A DNA stretch of 64,000 bases from Zizania palustris (taxonomy: Eukaryota > Streptophyta > Magnoliopsida > Poales > Poaceae), in assembly GCA_019279435.1 (NCBI GenBank), contig JAAALK010000284.1:19586428-19650427 (forward strand). The letters are read 5' to 3'. Of this stretch, positions 11,735-22,952 are shown piece by piece (position 1 is the first letter of the stretch; each line of letters begins with the position of its first letter). A program made the position numbers and the translations under genes. Below the pieces are notes generated by a model that ran no database searches, had not been told where the DNA came from, and saw only the letters and a program-made list of their open reading frames with translations.

Positions 11735-12756
11735 CCATAAGGATGAAAAACACCAAGCTCTCCTCTCAAAAATGTAAAGCAAGAAGCATTAAGAGGCTTG
11801 GTAAAAATGTCAGCAAGTTGGTTCTGGGTATCAACATATCTCAATTCGATATCACCCTTCTCATTATGATGTCACAAAAAGTGATAACGCACATCAATAT
11901 GTTTGGTTCTAGAATGTTGAACTGGGCTGTTGGATAATATAATGGCACTAGTGTTATCACAAAGAAGTGAAACACCCTTAAAATCTAACCCAAAATACCG
12001 CAAAGTAGAAACCATCCATAAATATGTGAGCAATAGCTAGCAGCAGCTACATATTCAACTTGAGCTGTAGACTGCGCAACACTAGACTATTTGCAAGAAG
12101 ACAAGTAAACAATAGAAGAACCCTGAAAATGACAAGTACCGGAGGTACTTTTCCTATTAATTCTACAACCAGCAAAATTAGCATCGGAAAAACCTCGAAG
12201 GCAAAAAGATGATGATGCAGAATACCAAATGTTGAATTCAAGAGTGTGTTTGAGGTATCTTAGTATGCGTTTAACTGCTTGACGATGTGAAGCTCTTGGA
12301 GAAACCTGAAAACGAGCGCACAGACATACTGCGAAGTGTATGTCCTGGCCTCATAACTCTCACCAAGAGGAGGGAGTCGTTCATGCTCTAGAACTCCTTT
12401 TGATCCACCTCTTCTCCATCTTCATCTAGGTCAAGTGCTACTCAGGTAGCCATCAGAGTGGCAAGTGGCTTCGCATCGCTCACATCAAAATGCTTCAGTA
12501 GGTCCTTGGTGTACTTCTTCTGATGCACGAAAGTGCCTTGTTTGCATTGCTTGATTTGCAAACTAAGGAAGAAGGTCAGCTCACCCATCATCAACATCTC
12601 GAACTCCCTGCTCATAGAATCGGCAAACTCGACCACAATTGTATGATAAGAGCCACCAAAAATGATATCATCAACATTAATCTGAACAAGAAGGAAGTCT
12701 TTGCCATGCTTCAGAGTAAACAAGGTTTTGTCAACAGAGCCCATTTTGTACCCAAG
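11735..12756 (-). pseudogene. Element E reverse transcriptase end and RNase H
   Basis: The frame 12780-12442 shows the Ty1/copia catalytic loop as 'QINVDDIIFGGS' (usual YVDD, here NVDD, so the aromatic residue is changed), followed by 'FFLSLQIKQ...GTFVHQKKYTKDLLKHF'. Further left, frames around 12241-11735 read as RNase H, with the terminal 'ADIFTKPL' block near 11790. Several frame changes occur between 12440 and 12000. The text resumes the RT sequence that precedes the solo LTR at 14121. Confidence 0.8.
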
Positions 12757-14120
12757 TGTTGATAGCAAAAATGGAATCAAATGATTAAGATTGTCAAAAT
12801 ATCAATTTTGGTAATTTGGGCCAAAAATGCACATGTCCCGAGTTAGGCCGAAGCCCTACAGGGCCGAAGGACCATTGGGCTATGGGCTCCAGGAGCTTCC
12901 AGTCAGCCCACAGCCTTCGGCCAAGAGGCCTTCGGAGGCCCACTCCACCGAAGCTTCGGCCCGAGGAGCAGACTTCGGTGGGCCTGGCTGAAGGCCCACT
13001 TTGAGAAGTGATAGAGTTAGATCTGATTCTTGCTAAGTGTTTATCTCTACGCGTGATTCAGCCGAGTCGTAACAGATTAGACTTAGAGATTAGAAGTCTA
13101 GCCCCTATAAGTATAGGGGTGAAGCCGGTTTAGAGACTCCCCAACAAAATCAACCACAAAGCCCTAGCTTTGAATCGTATTTACTTTATCTTTACTTTTC
13201 TGTACTCTTTGTGGGTTTGCCTGAAAGCCCTCCGACGGCCACTTCGGAATAGTGGTAATCCTTGTTACTTCGCTTGTGAAGTATTCGTTAATCTATGTAA
13301 TAGATTGCTATCGCCTTGTTACTTCGCCTGTGAAGTATCCGTTAATCTACGTAATAGATTGCTATCGCCTTGTTACTTCGCCTGTGAAGTATCCGCTAAT
13401 CTGTGTAACAGATTGCTACCTTCGCCACTAGTGCAACACTTAGTAGAATTCGGTCCTCAGGCCGAATTGGTACTTCGAATCTTCTCTGTTGCAGGTTTCC
13501 ACAGTTCGGGGCTACCCTGCCGGAGGTGTCCGGAGCTGAGAGATCAGTTTCGGAGGTTGCCAGAACACCCTTCGGCGAGATCCCTACTTCGACCGCACGC
13601 CAACACGTTTCGCCAGCACGCTTCATCACGACAAGCTTCTCCACACTCGTACTCCAGCTCCGGACGAAGCAACACTCGCGCGTTGCGTCTAAGTCATTAT
13701 TCTGTATCGTACTGTATCGGAGACTTCGTGTCGAACCCCGTTGTTCGGAGGTGATTGTCGCGTCTATATCCGTTCGAAGTTCATCTTCGGCCAGATCAGT
13801 CCGAACGCCTAAGGTACTCTTCAGCAGGGACACATCGCACCAGACGCCGAGTACACTTCGGCGACTCCTTTCGCACCATACTTCGAACAATCGGGCTTCG
13901 CTCAGTTTGCTAGTTTGTTCTGTTTAATATATTTCTTTCGGCTAATTGAATTATTTTGTGTAATCTGATTACCTAGCGACTCCACCCCCCTTACCACGGC
14001 TAAGGGTAGTCAGGAATGCGACATCGGGTGTTGTGTTACGCTTAGGCTTGTCCCTAAGTATCCGCACACTTTTGGATCGTCGAACTGACCCAAGTGCGGG
14101 GGCACATTTTCGTGTCAACA
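12757..14120 (+). mobile_element. Element H: solo Tat-type LTR inserted in E
   Basis: A single LTR starting TGTTGATAGC and ending GTGTCAACA, with no internal sequence on either side. It matches the LTRs of A and B along its length. Flanks CCAAG (12752-12756) and CCAGG (14121-14125) differ at one base, and removing the LTR with one flank restores the E reading frame through the joint. Solo LTRs arise by recombination between the two LTRs of a full element. Confidence 0.88.
13257..13430 (+). repeat. Tandem units of about 58 bp in the H LTR (three copies)
   Basis: Three head-to-tail units each run 'ccttgttacttcgc', '(tgtgaagtatccg)', 'ttaatctacgtaatagattgc'. The same unit occurs twice in both A LTRs (about 37911-38020 and 46467-46577), twice in the B 3' LTR (about 47835-47940) and three times in the B 5' LTR (about 56819-56978). 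Confidence 0.85.
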
Positions 14121-15032
14121 CCAGGCTCAAGCAAAAAGGTCCTAAGTCGTTCATACCAAGCCCTAGGAGCCTACTTGAGCCCATAAAAGCTTTGTGAAGT
14201 TTAAAGACTCTCTAGAGGTACTTGAGATATTCAAAGCCTGGGGTTGTTTAACATAAATGTCCTCTCCTATGAAACCATTAAGAAAAGCACTTTTAACATC
14301 CATTTGATAAAGCTTGAAACCGCGAGAAGATGCAAAAGCAAGCAAAATCCTAATGGCTTCAAGTCAAGCTACTGGAGCAAAAGTCTCTCCAAAATCAACC
14401 CCCTCGACTTGAGAGTAACCCTGAGTAATAAGTCTAGCCTTGTTTCTCACAATAGACCCATCCTCCCCCTATTTGTTTTTGAAAATCCATTTTCTGCCAA
14501 TGATATGAATATTAGGAGGTGCATCTACAAGAACCCAGACTTGGTTTCTATCAAAATTTTCTAATTCTTCGTACATGGCATTGATCCAACTTAAATCAGA
14601 TAAAGCATGGCTAACATGAAGAGGCTCAAAAGAAGCGACAAATGCAGAATCAACACAATGAGTATGAGATTGAGTTACCCTTTCATCTAGCTCACCGATG
14701 ATCTGCTCAGGAGGATGATGTCAGCTGAATCTGAAGTGGGGCTTCTCATCGAGAGAGAATCTCCCCCTTAACACTTGTCGGAGTGAGCTCAATACTTGCT
14801 GAAGTCGATGCTTTCAGGACCTCTTGCTGAAGTAGAAGATACAGGATCTGCTTCAGGGGTTGTCGTAGTAGGAGGTAGGGGATCATCCTTAAGCTCTTCA
14901 AATTCTGATGAATCTTCTTTTTCAAAGATGGTTTCATCCATATCTTGCTTACTGGCAAGCTCAAAAGAAGTACTAACATAAGGAGAGGATTCATCAAAAA
15001 TCATATCACATGACTCGATGACAGTGTTAGTA
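14121..15032 (-). pseudogene. Element E linker and N-terminal reverse transcriptase
   Basis: The frame 14345-14163 contains 'KLYQMDVKSAFLNGFIGEDIYVKQP', shown here in pieces of a conserved copia RT block (MDVKSAFLNG). Upstream frames to 14560 carry the RT start. 15004-14746 encodes an acidic Ser/Pro/Thr-rich linker between integrase and RT ('ETIFEKEDSSEFEELKDD'). The text ends at 15032, where the Helitron begins, and continues at 58869 with integrase C-terminal sequence in the right order. Confidence 0.8.
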
Positions 15033-15052
15033 TCATTCTACTATATAATAGG
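15033..15052 (+). repeat. Helitron 5' terminus
   Basis: TCATTCTACTATATAATA followed by 'ggagaatg', preceded by A at 15032. The E sequence to its left continues at 58869. Confidence 0.85.
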
Positions 15053-15175
15053 AGAATGTTTTTATCATTGGGAGCATATAAAATGTTCATCTTTTATCTG
15101 TACTCATCTAATCAATCTCAACCATTTATTTTTTACTTATATTCATTGGAAAGATATAAACCATTCATCTCTCAC

Positions 15176-15343
15176 CAGCAGTAGAGGGCATGAAGGCTCT
15201 GAGCGGCGGGGGACTCCGCGGGAGGCTCATGGGACTCCGGGTGGACACATCGGCGGCTTGTCCGTAAATCTCCTCCTCGTTGATCAACTCTAGGTACAGG
15301 TGCTCCCAGGTGACGTTGCTCCCGATGTGGTCCAAGTGCACCA
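15176..15343 (-). pseudogene. GUX-like xylan glucuronosyltransferase, exon 2 distal part (captured fragment)
   Basis: The minus-strand frame from 15343 reads 'VHLDHIGSNVTWEHLYLEL' then 'INEEEIYGQ', matching the conserved V.L......NVTW..LYPEWIDEE block in the stem region of GT8 GUX/PGSIP proteins. These are Golgi enzymes that add glucuronic acid to xylan. It continues directly from the half exon at 24070-24282 when copia element F and one copy of its CACCA duplication are removed. The fragment ends at a plausible donor (ctg|gtgaga, about 15176), so an authentic exon end is retained. The GT8 catalytic domain is absent. Confidence 0.75.
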
Positions 15344-15530
15344 TGAAAAAAGTTACCAAGTACACAGTCCTCGATTGAGGATGTGTTCTGTTTATAGATG
15401 AACAAGTATGTGGTTACATGATTAACAGATCCATGATCCGGTTTATTGGGACATGACGCAAGACTCGTTCTCTCTCAACTAACTAGGCTGTTATAGAAAC
15501 ACAAGATGAATTATGACACTAATTCTAACA
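15344..15530 (-). repeat. Element F 3' LTR
   Basis: On the minus strand it runs from TGTTAGAATTAG to ...TTTTTTCA, 187 bp. The purine tract that primes plus-strand synthesis (complement of 'gtccccctcaatccc') adjoins at 15531-15545. It matches the split right LTR closely. Confidence 0.88.
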
Positions 15531-15579
15531 GTCCCCCTCAATCCCAACAGGACCTGTGCATGTTGAGATTGTTGTAGTG

Positions 15580-16730
15580 TGTGACAAACTAAGCTCGTGG
15601 AAGTGGTTTAGTCAGAATATCAGCGACTTGGTCATTTGAAGAGATGAACCGAACATCCATAGCTTTGCGTGCTACCTGTTCTCGAATAAAGTGGAAATCC
15701 ACTTCAATGTGTTTAGTTCTTGCATGGAAAATAGGATTTGACGTCAAGTAAGTTGCTCCCAAGTTATCACACAAAAGTTGAGAAGGCTTTGACTGAAAAA
15801 CATCAAGTTCTTTTAACAACGACTTGATCCATATCATCTCAATTGTTACATTTGCAATGGCCTTGTACTCTGCTTCCGTACTCGATCTTGACACCGTAGC
15901 TTGTTTCCTAGAGCTCCATGAGACCAAGTTTACTCCTAGGAATACTACAAAACCACTAGTTGAGCGACGATCATCAGAGCACCCTGCCCAATTGGCATTA
16001 GAGAAGCCTGACAGCATCATTGTTGTAGATTTCTGAATCTTGAGACCTAGATCAAGAGTTCCTTTCACATATCGAAGGATTCGTTTTACTGCATCCCAAT
16101 GAGAATCAGTAGGCGCTTGAATGTATTGACATACCTTGTTGACTGCAAATGACAAATCAGGTCGAGTCATTGTTAGGTACTGCAATCCTCCTACTGTACT
16201 TGTGAACCTGAACGGTTCACTTTCTATCAGTGGAGATCCTTGATCTCTGAACAATTTCTCGGTTGACGCCATTGGAGTAGAGATTGACTTGCATTTTTCC
16301 ATGTTTACCTTCTTCAATAGATCGAGTGCATATCTCTTTTGTGACAATAGGATTCCATTCCTAGCCTTCTTAACTTCAATGCCTAGGAAGTAATCAAGGG
16401 GACCCAAATCCTTCACTACAAAGTCACTCTTTAGCCTTTGAATAAGTTTGGAAGTAGCTTTGTCAGATGAGCTTACAATAATGATATCATCTACATAAAT
16501 AAGCATGTATATAGTCAACCCTTTTTCTTTAAACACAAGAAGGGATGTGTCAGCTATTGAAGAACTAAACCCCAGATCGTGCAACTTCCCTGTCAGACTT
16601 GAGTGCTAGGCCTTGGGAGCTTGCTTCAACCCATAGAGAGCCTTCTTTAGTCGACATATAAAATTTGCTGGTTTGCTTGGGTCTTCAAATCCTGGTGGCT
16701 GTTTCATGTACACTTCTCAGAACTCCTAGT
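15580..16730 (-). pseudogene. Element F reverse transcriptase and RNase H
   Basis: One open frame of 331 codons (16584-15589) starts inside RT with 'LLVFKEKGLTIYMLIYVDDI', carrying the catalytic YVDD. It continues through 'VKDLGPLDYFLGIEV' and the copia RNase H block 'RSSTEAEYKAIANVTIEMIW' to the terminal 'QVADILTKPLPRA'. Upstream text (16720-16600) gives 'VYMKQPPGFE' with stops, and the preceding RT portion is missing because the element jumps from pre-integrase to this point. The distal RT/RNase H frame is unbroken, but it lacks a start and its N-terminal half. Confidence 0.85.
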
Positions 16731-16737
16731 TGACAAC

Positions 16738-16777
16738 TGCAGGGGTGATGTGGATCAATTGCAGGGGTGATGTGGAT
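16738..16777 (-). repeat. 18-bp direct repeat at the integrase deletion joint
   Basis: 'tgcaggggtgatgtggat' occurs at 16738-16755 and again at 16760-16777, exactly where pre-integrase text (right) gives way to RT text (left). It looks like filler or a slipped repair product at a deletion breakpoint. Confidence 0.7.
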
Positions 16778-17338
16778 ACATGTTGCGATGAAGTAAAGGG
16801 CAACTGATGTGCTTTTCCTAGTTGACATGCATAACAAATCAAGGAAGGAGAAACACTTGCATCTACAGCTAAATTGTTATCCTGAAGAACACGAAAGACA
16901 ATTGGAGAAGATGGATGTCCTAGCCTTCTATGCCACTACTCCTTGGAGATTTTGGATGAAAGAAAGGCTTGACTGGAGTGATTATTGGGCAGGACGTAGA
17001 GGCCATTTCTACATCTACCTATGAGAAGAAGCTCCCTCATGGCTCGATCCTTTATAAAGAAGTAGTTAGGATGAAATTCAACAAAAGCATTGTTATCATA
17101 GGCTAGTTTCCGAACAGAAATCATATGTTTATTGATATGTGAGGCATATAAAATGTGGTTCAGGAATAGTGGACGTTTAGAACCAGTAATTGATGAAATC
17201 CCTACATGAGAGATGGACAAACCTGAGCCATTGGCCACTTGAATCTGATCAGTGCCGGTGTAGCGCTCCTTGGTGGTGAGTCGCTCGAGCTCATTAGTGA
17301 TGTGGTATGTGGCCCCAGTGTCCACATACCAGCTGGTG
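16778..17338 (-). pseudogene. Element F protease and GAG-pre-integrase
   Basis: The frame 17325-16936 begins 'MDTGATYHITNELERLT', with the aspartic protease motif DTGA, and runs into the pre-integrase domain. Beyond a stop near 16936 the text 'WHRRLGHPSSPIVFRVLQ' and 'CYACQLGKAHQLPF' (H..H..C..C zinc-binding part of integrase) follows to about 16790. The catalytic D,D-35-E core is absent. The right edge is the insertion site of chromovirus G. Confidence 0.8.
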
Positions 17339-17656
17339 TGTCACAGCTGAGGGCTGTGACATCTAGGAAAACTGAAGAGGAAGCTGGCGGCGAAGTTGGC
17401 GGGAAGAAACAGAATGCGTTTAAATGATTGCGGCAAATGTAATTACATATTAGTGAAAGGAAAGCGTAAACTGTAACAGAACGATGGCTACTTAAAGGGC
17501 ACCATGCCGGTAGCATGGAACATGGAAGAAAAACATTCCAACAGAAATTCTGTTTGTTCCGTGTGTGTATGCGTGTGTTTGGGTGACGTACTCGTTCTTC
17601 TCCGGCGAGCGATCCCTCTCTCGCCGGCGAGCTCTCATCATCAACTGCGTCTTACA
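17339..17656 (+). repeat. Element G 5' LTR
   Basis: Starts TGTCACAGCTGAGGGCTGTG, where 'tcacagc...gctgtga' forms a short inverted repeat at the LTR tip, and ends CTTACA. The tRNA-iMet primer site follows after one base. Confidence 0.9.
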
Positions 17657-17756
17657 GTGGTATCAGAGCGCTCGCTCGTTGTCTGTGGATTGGGTTAGCA
17701 GTCACTCGTTCTGACTGCTGTAAAATCCCCTTCAAGGTTCAGTTGGCGGAAGCAAG

Positions 17757-18662
17757 GTGGCGCGCCAGACGTTGCAAGTCCGGCAGGTGCTTTCCGCAGT
17801 GGAGACGATGGAGGAAAGGATGATGGAAGTGATATCTACAATGGCGGCCAAGATGGAGAGTATGGAGGCCAACCAGGAGAGATTGGTCTCTAAAATAGAC
17901 CACATGCAAGCCAAGGTTGAACTCACGATGACCTCTCTTGGACAGGTGCAGCAAGAGCAAGAAGGCATGGCAGCTGCATTAAAACAAGCATCGACAGGAA
18001 TTCCTTCCAGGGAAGTGTCAGGTACTACTCCGATTGATCCCTCAACTTTCGGGTTTAATCAGTTTGACACCACTGAGAGGGACAGAGGAGGAAATGAACA
18101 ACACTCCCGACGTTGGATACCTCCTAAAATGGATCTACCAAAGTTTAGTGGAGAGGATGTGCGAATTTGGTTGGATCAATGCCACACTTATTTTGATTTA
18201 TACCAAATTCCTGAGAATTTTAAGATGCTAGCTGCATCGTTGACACTCATGGGGAAGGCTGCACATTGGTATAAAGCTTGGAAACACCATGTTGGTCGTC
18301 ACACTTGGCAGGAGTTTAGTATAGCAGTTACACAGGAGTTTGGGGTTAATACACAACATATTAAGATGGATGAACTCTTGTTGTTGCGACAAAAGGGGAC
18401 TGTGGATGAGTACAAGGAACAATTTGATACACTCTTGTATCAAATTCGTTTATACGAACATGCAGAGATGGGAGAACTGTGGCTAGTCCGACAGTTTGTG
18501 TTGGGACTCAAAGAGGAGTTGAGGTTGTTTGTGCGGTCCCAATTGCCGGCAACGGTGACTCAGGCATATCATATAGCATTGGCAAAAGAGGGAGCAGGAG
18601 ACGGCCTGGATGTTAAGAAAAAATGGATGCCCAAACCGAGTAGTGGCACTGGGTTAAGATAA
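17757..18662 (+). CDS. Element G Gag
   Basis: An open frame of 301 codons. The N-terminal 80 residues are Met/Gln/Glu-rich with heptad-like spacing ('EERMMEVISTMAAKMESMEA'), likely a coiled coil. A Gly/Pro hinge and 'RWIPPKMDLPKFSGEDVRIW' then begin the retrotransposon Gag domain (about residues 110-260: 'AAHWYKAW', 'WQEFSIAVTQEFG', 'LLRQKGTVDEYKEQFDTL'). It would assemble the particle that packages element RNA. The first ATG of the frame is used. The stop at 18660 separates it from pol, whereas related elements usually read through as one polyprotein, so this stop may be secondary. Confidence 0.85.
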   Translation: MARQTLQVRQVLSAVETMEERMMEVISTMAAKMESMEANQERLVSKIDHMQAKVELTMTSLGQVQQEQEGMAAALKQASTGIPSREVSGTTPIDPSTFGFNQFDTTERDRGGNEQHSRRWIPPKMDLPKFSGEDVRIWLDQCHTYFDLYQIPENFKMLAASLTLMGKAAHWYKAWKHHVGRHTWQEFSIAVTQEFGVNTQHIKMDELLLLRQKGTVDEYKEQFDTLLYQIRLYEHAEMGELWLVRQFVLGLKEELRLFVRSQLPATVTQAYHIALAKEGAGDGLDVKKKWMPKPSSGTGLR

Positions 18663-21600
18663 TGGATAAGTCGAAATTCGGCTCGGGAGAAATATGGAAG
18701 GCACAACAGCTGAAGGAATACAGGAGGATACATGGCTTGTGTTTCAAGTATGGGGAAAAATATGCACCAGGACATCAATGTACCTTACCCATAGCTCAAT
18801 TGCATGCTACTGAAGTAGAACCTCACAACGAAATATTGTCAGACCTCCTGTTGGATATGGTTTCAGCTGAAAATGGAACGAATGAGGATAATGCAGCATA
18901 TCTGTCTCTCAATGCTGTTGGTGGGCTTGAGGAGTCGGGTACCATAAAACTGCAAGTATTGGTTAAACGACAGAAGTTGTTGTTCTTGGTGGATTCTGGG
19001 AGTTCCCAGAGTTTCTTAAATACAGCACTGTTAAATCAACTAGAGATGCAAGTGAAGCCCATTCAGATGATCAAGGTCAAGGTTGCTAATGGCAGTACAA
19101 TGACATGCACACAAGTGGTGCCTCAATTTGAATGGTGGATCCAAGGCAAAACGTTTTCTCATGACATGAAAGTATTACCATTGGGAGGTTATGATGCCAT
19201 ACTTGGTATGGATTGGCTAGAACGATATAGTCCAATGGAGTGTGACTGGTCTAACAAAACACTATCCTTCACTGTCAAACAACAGTTGGTGACCTTAAAT
19301 GGAGTAAGGGCACCTGGACCAGATAATGTGCAGTCCATTTCGGTTGATCAACTACTTAAATATGACAAGAGTAACAGTATTTGGGTCATGGCCATGATTC
19401 AAGCAGAGGTCAGGCCAATTATACCTACTCGGATTTAGCAAATTTTAGACAGTTACACCTCTGTGTTTCAGTCGATTTCACAGTTACCACCACATCGGAG
19501 TTTCGATCATGCTATTCCTCTTATTCCTAACACCACCCCGGTGAATACCAGGCCTTATCGATACTCCCCATCTCAAAAGGATGAGATTGAGAAACAAGTG
19601 GCCCAGATGTTGCAATCTGGGCTAGTGATACCCAGCCATAGTCCTTTTGCATCACCGGTATTGTTGGTCCGGAAGAAGGATGGAACCTGGCATTTTTGTA
19701 TTGACTATAGAAAGCTCAATTCGGTCACTGTTAAAAATATATTTCCTCTGCCCGTCATTGATGAGCTCCTGGATGAATTAGGAGGGTCTCAAGTCTTTTC
19801 AAAGTTGGATTTTAAGAGTGGGTACCATCAAATCAGGATGTGTGAGGAAGACGAGTTCAAAACTGCGTTTAAAACACATCACGGGCATTTCCAATTCAAA
19901 GTTATGACGTTCGGTTTAACCAACGCACCTGCGACATTTCAATGCCTCATGAATGCTGTTTTTGCAAAACAAATGAGGAAGACCGTGTTGGTATTCATGG
20001 ATGACATCCTAGTATACAGCAAGTCCTTGTCGGATCATGAACAGCACTTGCGAGAAGTGTTGGCCATTTTGCAGGAAAACCAACTGTATGCGAAGCTGTC
20101 TAAATGCACTTTTGCTATGACACAGTTGGAGTATTTGGGGCATATCATATCTTCAGCTGGAGTAGTTGCTGACCCGGAGAAAACAAGAGCTATGAGCAGC
20201 TGGCCCAGACCTCAAACAGTGACGGAACTAAGAGGGTTCCTTGGTCTCACTGGATATTATCGTAAATTTGTGAAGCACTACAGTATACTCACAAAGCCCT
20301 TGACAAATTTACTCAAGAAAACAACTACTTTCCAGTGGACTGAATAGGCTCAAAACGCATTTGACGCAGTAAAGGAAGCCATGTGTCAAACACCAGTGTT
20401 GGCATTACCAGTTTTTGACAGACCGTTCTGTGTTGAACCGGATGCATGTGGAACTGGTATTGGCGCAATTCTGTCCCAAGATGGACATCTTGTGGCATAT
20501 TACAGTAAGGCTTTAAGCATGAAAAATCAACAATTGTCAATTTATGAGAAGGAATTCTTGGCTATACTAATGGCGGTGGACCGGTGGCGATCATATTTAC
20601 TTCGGGGACAATTTACCATATACACCGATCATAAGGCATTATGTCATCTGGAATCTCAGACATTGAGTTCAGAGATGCAGCGAAAAGCCATGACTAAGTT
20701 GATCGGCCTCCAATACAAATTTCAGTACCGCAAGGGGGTTGACAATTCGGCTGCGGATGCACTTTCACGTGTGGGACACTTATTTCAGTTGCAAGCTGTT
20801 TCCACGGTGCAACCTCTCTGGATTCAGGAAGTACTCAATTCATATGTAGTGGATCCGGTTGCTCAGTCATTGCTTCAAGAGCTAGCTGTGACCAGTGGAA
20901 CACCACAAGGTTACACACTGATTGATGGTCTCATTCGGCTGAATGGTAAAGTGTGGATTGGAAGTAACACGGTGTTACAGACCAAACTGATTTCAGCTTT
21001 TCACTGCTCAACATTAGGAGGGCATTCTGGAGTCCAGGCCACATATCACCGTTTGCACAAGTTGTTCATTTGGCCTGGTATGAAACTTGTTGTTCAGGAG
21101 TTTGTTCAGCAATGTTCCATGTGTCAACAGGCTAAACATGAGCTGTGCAAAAGTCCGGGTCTGCTGCAACCATTGCCAATTCCACAAGGGCATGGCAGGA
21201 CATTTCTCTTGACTTTATTGAGGGACTTCCAATTTTCGACGGGTTTAATTGCATACTTGTGGTGGTAGACCGTTTTTCCAAGTTCGCACAATTCTTGCCA
21301 TTGAAGCATCCCTTCACGGTTGTGCAGGTAGCCAAGCTCTTTCTGGATCGAGTGGTGGCATTGTATGGGTTGCCAAAGTCGATGGTCTCGGATAGGGACA
21401 AAGTATTCACCAGTCATTTCTGGCAATACTTATTTGAGCGCCTAAAGGTTCCACTGAATTTGTCCTCTGCATATCACCCGCAAACGGACGGCCAAACAGA
21501 GAGGGTTAACCAATGCCTCAAAATGTATTTGTGATGTTCAACTTCGGCAACTCCCAAGAAGTGGTCGCAGTGGCTGCCCTTAGCCCAGTTTTGGTATAAC

Positions 21601-22257
21601 ACGAGTTTTCACACAGCCTTGCAGTGTTCTCCTTATAAGGCTCTGTATGGTTTCGAATCCCCTCACACCTTTCTTCCAGACAAGGTAGTGCCCATACCTA
21701 GTTCCTTGCCCTCTCCAGATGTGGACCAGCTGTTACAAGAACGTCAGCTTTTCACGGATTTGCTTCAACATCATCTCAAAAGGGCTCAGTCTCGTATGAA
21801 GCAATTTGCTGACAACAAGCGATCGTTTCGAGCATTTCAGGTTGGAGATAAGGTCCTGTTGAAACTTCAGCCGTATGCTCAAACTACTGTCGCTAATCTA
21901 CCCTACCCAAAGCTTTCGTTCAAGTATTTCGGACCTTTCGAAGTTATTGCTCGGAAGGGTGTTGTGGCTTATGAGCTGAGGCTGCCGGAGACAAGTTTGA
22001 TACACCCTGTTTTCCATGTTTCTCAGCTCAAGCCATTTGTTCCATCGAATGTTCCTGTGTTTTCTCAGTTGCCAACACCAGCGCAATTGGACATTCTAGA
22101 CTTGGTTCCTTCGGCGGTCCTGGATCGTCGGCTTGTCAAGAAAGGGAATGCTGCTCTTGTTCAAGTGCTGGTTCGTTGGGGCTCTTTACCTCTGGAGTGT
22201 GCTACCTGGGAAGACTACAATGTTCTTCGGGCTCGCTTCCCGGATGCGGCTATCTAG
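18662..22257 (+). pseudogene. Element G Pol (protease, RT, RNase H, integrase, chromodomain) with stops and a frameshift
   Basis: Protease: 'FLVDSGSSQSFLN' (DSG) near 18990. RT: 'FSKLDFKSGYHQIRM' and 'FMDDILVYSKS' (catalytic MDD) at 19800-20030. RNase H: 'IYTDHKALCHLE' near 20630. Integrase: zinc-binding H..H..C..C at 21020-21130, core with 'LDFIEGLP' and 'MVSDRDKVFTSHFW', and a C-terminal chromodomain-like 'VQVLVRWGSLPLECATWEDY' ending at 22257. Breaks: in-frame TAG at 19436 and 20345, a frame change between about 21180 and 21260, and TGA at 21532. The enzyme chain is nearly complete but cannot be made as one protein. Confidence 0.88.
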
Positions 22258-22286
22258 GAGGAAGACGTTGCTCAAGGGGAGGCGAA

Positions 22287-22604
22287 TGTCACAGCTGAGG
22301 GCTGTGACATCCAGGAAAACTGAAGAGGAAGCTGGCGGCGAAGTTGGCGGGAAGAAACAGAACGCGTTTAAACGATTGCGGCAAATGTAATTATGTATTA
22401 GTGAAAGGAAAGCGTAAACTGTAACAGAACGATGGCTACTTAAAGGGCACCTTGCCGGTAGCATGGAACAGGGAAGAAAAACATTCCAATAGAAATTATG
22501 TTTGTTCCGTGTGCGTATGCGTGTGTTTGGGTGACATACTCATTCTTCTCCGGCGAGCGATCCCTCTCTCGCCGGCGAGCTCTCGTCATCAACTGCGTCT
22601 TACA
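22287..22604 (+). repeat. Element G 3' LTR
   Basis: Same length as the 5' LTR and preceded by the purine tract. It is followed by TGGTG, after which the F gag text resumes. Confidence 0.9.
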
Positions 22605-22862
22605 TGGTGTCAGTTCATCACCATGGTTGCCTGCTTGATGTTGTCATCAGCCTGATATGCCTGATCGAACCGATGCCAGCACTGCAGTGCATCGTGGTTT
22701 GGCTTGCCACAGATCTGACAGGGTCCTGCACTACCAGAGTTGTTCTGAGCCTTGGACGAAGGGATGTTGCGTCCTCCTTGGCCGCGACCACCATTGCTAA
22801 TGTGGCCATGTCCATGGCCTCCCCTGCCACCACTAGTACCACCTCGGCCAGCAGTTGTTAAC
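22605..22862 (-). pseudogene. Element F Gag C-terminal part with zinc knuckle
   Basis: The frame 22870-22610 reads a Gly/Arg/His-rich stretch ('GGRGGHGHGHISNGGRGQGG') and a CCHC knuckle 'CQICGKPNHDALQC' (C-X2-C-X4-H-X4-C), which binds element RNA. On the minus strand it leads toward the protease motif across insertion G. Its upstream Gag portion now lies beyond the left MITE and in the opposite orientation (23043-23817). Confidence 0.82.
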
Positions 22863-22952
22863 AGGGGCATTTAATTATTTGCCACTCTTAACATGTGAGT
22901 GGCAACAAAAATGTCACTCTAAGTCGCTGACATGAAAATAGTTAAATTATCC
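22863..22952 (+). mobile_element. MITE copy 1 (90 bp, internally deleted)
   Basis: Starts 'ggggcatttaattatttg' and ends 'aatagttaaattatcc', with terminal inverted repeats of about 30 bases and the interior 'ccactcttaacatgtgagtgg'. Flanks do not match each other: TGTTAAC (22856-22862) on the left, TGGATCC (22953-22959) on the right. Each flank matches one flank of the second copy at 23818-23964. Confidence 0.82.

Larger units (their letters stand above)
17339..22604 (+). mobile_element. Element G: Reina-like chromovirus (gypsy), complete but with broken ORF
   Basis: A 5,266-bp element with two 318-bp LTRs (17339-17656 and 22287-22604), a perfect TGGTG duplication (17334-17338 and 22605-22609), a primer site TGGTATCAGAGCG at 17658 and a purine tract 'caaggggaggcgaa' before the 3' LTR. 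The LTRs differ at about 13 positions by eye, mostly transitions, so it is relatively young. Gag-protease-RT-RNase H-integrase order and a C-terminal chromodomain-like block place it among chromoviruses; small size and short LTRs suggest the Reina lineage. Confidence 0.9.

Noticed and set aside
13170..13890. Open frames of 133-194 codons within the H LTR
   Set aside because: They lie wholly in LTR sequence, and equivalents in A and B are LTR noise, partly encoding the 58-bp tandem unit.
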